DNA of 64,000 bases from an uncultured bacterium (lineage in GTDB: Bacteria > Planctomycetota > UBA8108 > UBA1146): the NCBI GenBank assembly GCA_913056395.1, contig CAJXMG010000009.1:28973-92972 (forward strand), given 5' to 3'. Shown here in pieces: positions 61,501 to 64,000 of the stretch. Position numbers and translations under genes: made by a program. Under the pieces are notes generated by a model, which ran no database searches, was not told the DNA's origin, and saw nothing but the letters and a program-made list of their open reading frames with translations. Each line of letters opens with the position of its first letter. Within the stretch, counting starts at the first letter, position 1.

Positions 61501-62823
61501 TCAGGCTTGTGAGGCCGGCAACCACGCTTGTCGAACCATGCCTGCAAGATACATCGATCCAGTGGCCGCAATCGGTTCGCCGATTGCGGCCATTTTTCTG
61601 AGCCAATCGAATCCTTCTTCCGGGGAACCGGCGACCACTGGTGTGATCCCCGACGCGGCGGTGACGGGAACCAGAGCTTCCGCGATGGCTTCTCCATCCA
61701 TTCCTCGGGGAACCGGAATCCCCAAAGTGCAAATATGTGGCAGGGGGTTCAGTCGTTTCAGCTCGCTGAGAGTCTCTTCCGGTTTTTTATCCCGGAGCAT
61801 CCCCAGTAACAGTGCCCCGGATTTAAGGTTGGAACCGGTATATCCCTGCTGACGGTTAAAGCGATCTCGATACCGGGAAAACTCATCGACAAATGCTCTG
61901 ATCGAAGCGGGAGTGTGGGCTCCATCGAGGAGCAGCTCCGGTGGTCCCGGAACTACTTCAAGGCGCCCCTGGAGTTCCAGTTGATTCCAGGCGAGTTCTG
62001 TTTCTTCGGAAGTGAGAGGAGACTCGGGACAGAGGTGATCGAGAGCACGAAGCGCAAGGGATGCATTGGTCGACTGGATCGCGGAGACCTCTTCCGGAAT
62101 TCGAGGGTCCCTTTCACAGATCACGGGAATGGCTCCTCTGGAAGTGGCAACTTCAGAGGAGACGGCGGAGGTTTCGCCCGAAGCGATGATCAGGGGTTTG
62201 CCATCGCGGGCGATCTTTGATTTCTCGGCAGCGATCTCTTCGCAGGTATCGCCGAGGAGAGCGGTATGTTCGAGATCGATGGTGGTCAAAATTCCCACGT
62301 CATGGGGGATGGCAGTGGTCGAATCGAGGGGACCTCCGAGGCCGACTTCCAGAAGGAGATACGGAATCTTCTCTGAGAGAGCGATTTCGATGAAGAGAGC
62401 GGTCCAGAGATCGAAAAAGGTCGGCAGGGGATCTCCGGCAGCCTGGCCAGCCAGCAATGCGGGATAGAGCCGATGGAGACCGGGCAGCAGTTTCTCAAAG
62501 GGGACCGGGTTTCTGCAAATTCGGATACGCTCCTCGAGAGAGATCAGGTGCGGGGAGGTCAGTGCCGCTGTTTCGCATCCCCTTATAGACAGCAGGGCTT
62601 CGAGCCAGAGAACGGTTGAGCCCTTGCCCTTCGATCCCGCGACCTGAATGACCTTGCAGGAGTCAGTCGAGAGCCCAGCCCAGTCCAGCAATTTCCTGCA
62701 ACGAAGAGGACCCCATTCTCTTCGTCCCCGATCGAGAGGAAGCTGTTTTTCCCAATTGGTGAAGGAGGCCAGCCAGTCGGGGAGACCTGCAGGAAAATCG
62801 GGGGGAGGAGAAATATTGACCAT
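61501..62823 (-). CDS. folC: Folylpolyglutamate synthase/dihydrofolate synthase
   Basis: VIQVAGSKGKGSTVLWLEALL, LTSPHLISLEERIRI, LLLEVGLGGPLDSTTAI, LLLDGAHTPASIRAF. Confidence 0.9.
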   Translation of the reverse strand: MVNISPPPDFPAGLPDWLASFTNWEKQLPLDRGRREWGPLRCRKLLDWAGLSTDSCKVIQVAGSKGKGSTVLWLEALLSIRGCETAALTSPHLISLEERIRICRNPVPFEKLLPGLHRLYPALLAGQAAGDPLPTFFDLWTALFIEIALSEKIPYLLLEVGLGGPLDSTTAIPHDVGILTTIDLEHTALLGDTCEEIAAEKSKIARDGKPLIIASGETSAVSSEVATSRGAIPVICERDPRIPEEVSAIQSTNASLALRALDHLCPESPLTSEETELAWNQLELQGRLEVVPGPPELLLDGAHTPASIRAFVDEFSRYRDRFNRQQGYTGSNLKSGALLLGMLRDKKPEETLSELKRLNPLPHICTLGIPVPRGMDGEAIAEALVPVTAASGITPVVAGSPEEGFDWLRKMAAIGEPIAATGSMYLAGMVRQAWLPASQA

Positions 62824-62871
62824 GGCGGTGATCCTTTCTTCCCACAGGAGATCCCCGAAGCTCATTGACCT

Positions 62872-63699
62872 TTGTCTGACGATGACACAGCATCACCTGA
62901 GAGCGAACCGAACCCAAGGAGCTGTCCAGTGTCAGAGGCCAATTATTCAGTACCATCTTCTGAATCCGTGGTCACGGACCAGGGAAAGCCGATGATCGGT
63001 CTCAATGTGGATGTGGCAGTGGAAGAATCAGGCCGCATCGTCACCCGAATGAACATTCGCTATTCAGACCTGATGATTCAGCATGGCGCCTTGCCAGTGA
63101 TCTTCCCCCCGGGAGTCATGCCCGAAGAGGTGGGAGCAGACCTCGATGGGTTTCTGCTGATCGGGGGAGATGATTACCGTTGTGGCATGAAAAAGCCGGA
63201 CTCACCTCCACCCCGATTTGTAGGAGTGCTCCCACGCAGGGAAGAAGCGGATCTGGCATGGGCTCATTGGCTTCTCCAGTCGGATTTACCTGTGCTTGGA
63301 ATCTGTGGGGGGCTTCAGGCGCTGGTGCTCGCCGCCGGGGGAGATCTGGTTGAGGATATTGAAAGTGAACTGGACTCGGATGTGGACCACCGGGTGATCG
63401 AGACGGGAACGATCCCCCGTCATGATGTTCAATGGAGTGGGCAACTTTCAGATTGTCCTGACCAGGGGGTTTTCACCATCAATTCCAGTCATCATCAGGC
63501 GGTTGGCAGGATTCCCGAAAACTGGCAAGTGCTGGCACAATCAGCGGATGGTGTCATCGAAGCCTGTTCAGATGAGAGCGGTCGTTGCGTCGGGGTGCAG
63601 TGGCATCCGGAGCTGATGCCCGAAGATCAGCTGGGTCATTCGATAGTGGAGCGCCTCGTGGAAGCGGCCCGGGTTCGAAGGGGGATCCGCCTTGCCTAG
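62872..63699 (+). CDS. Class I glutamine amidotransferase-like gamma-glutamyl hydrolase (peptidase C26/PuuD-like)
   Basis: LLIGGDDY, PVLGICGGLQALVLAAGGDLVEDI, VNSSHHQ-like INSSHHQAVG, VGVQWHPELM. Start uncertain (62872 TTG or downstream). Confidence 0.88.
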   Translation: MSDDDTASPESEPNPRSCPVSEANYSVPSSESVVTDQGKPMIGLNVDVAVEESGRIVTRMNIRYSDLMIQHGALPVIFPPGVMPEEVGADLDGFLLIGGDDYRCGMKKPDSPPPRFVGVLPRREEADLAWAHWLLQSDLPVLGICGGLQALVLAAGGDLVEDIESELDSDVDHRVIETGTIPRHDVQWSGQLSDCPDQGVFTINSSHHQAVGRIPENWQVLAQSADGVIEACSDESGRCVGVQWHPELMPEDQLGHSIVERLVEAARVRRGIRLA

Positions 63700-64000
63700 A
63701 TTGATGGTCTGTGCAGGAGAACCCTCCGGAGACTTGCATGGTGCGAGGTTGGTGAAGGAATGCCTTCAGCTTTGCCCAGATCTGGAAGTTGACGCCATCG
63801 GCGGTTCCCACCTGGCCCAATCAGGTGCCCGACTGAGGGCTGATCGTACCGACAAGGCTGTGATGGGTTGGCTGCCAGTGTTGGCACAGTTGGGTTCCAT
63901 TATCGATCACTCGGCGTCTTTCGTCGAAGAGATGATGGAATCTCCTCCCGATCATCTCGTCGTCATCGATTATCCCGGTTTGCACAGCAATCTGGCTTCG
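63692..64000 (+). CDS. lpxB: Lipid-A-disaccharide synthase, N-terminal part (runs off window)
   Basis: LMVCAGEPSGDLHGARLVKECLQLCPDLEVDAIGG...VMGWLPVLAQLGSI...PDHLVVIDYPGLHSNLA, open to the window end. Confidence 0.88.
   Translation, partial: MPRLMVCAGEPSGDLHGARLVKECLQLCPDLEVDAIGGSHLAQSGARLRADRTDKAVMGWLPVLAQLGSIIDHSASFVEEMMESPPDHLVVIDYPGLHSNLAS

Overview
The window is 64 kb of compact bacterial chromosome with moderately high GC. It comes from a diderm, LPS-type lineage: lptB, lpxB and bamA are all present. Several gene styles suggest Planctomycetota or a relative (excisionase-like acidic protein, DUF6677-like protein, signal peptidase I with insertions, K/A-rich H1-like tail), but this is inference and no rRNA is present to confirm it. 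About 57 protein genes are supported, plus RNase P RNA, SRP RNA, tRNA-Arg(ACG), tRNA-Ser(CGA) and tRNA-Ser(GGA). Recognisable blocks are: rsmA; dnaG-rpoD; lptB-lepB-lepA-rdgB-rph; tadA-tRNA-Ser-SRP RNA-dnaX-ybaB-recR; an ABC-2/Gld-like exporter operon with an exported DnaJ-type Cys-rich protein; a birA-methylmalonyl-CoA mutase-epimerase-propionyl-CoA carboxylase operon; an FHA/VWA/pseudo-GGDEF signalling cluster; mutS2-bamA; nusA-infB-rbfA; mcsA-mcsB-clpC; and folC, a C26 hydrolase and lpxB. No CRISPR array, prophage, transposon or integron was found. The best candidates for something new are: (1) GalE fused to a C-terminal MshEN/GspE-N-like domain; (2) a roughly 450 bp intergenic region upstream of nusA, dense in inverted repeats including an H-type pseudoknot topology; (3) an Nth-like (HhH-GPD) domain that appears inactive, fused to an H1-like tail; (4) an exported protein with ten CxxC motifs in an ABC exporter operon; (5) signal peptidase I with zinc-ribbon and beta-domain insertions; and (6) recurrent 13-16 bp tandem duplications in intergenic regions. 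All family assignments come from reading motifs; no database search was run.
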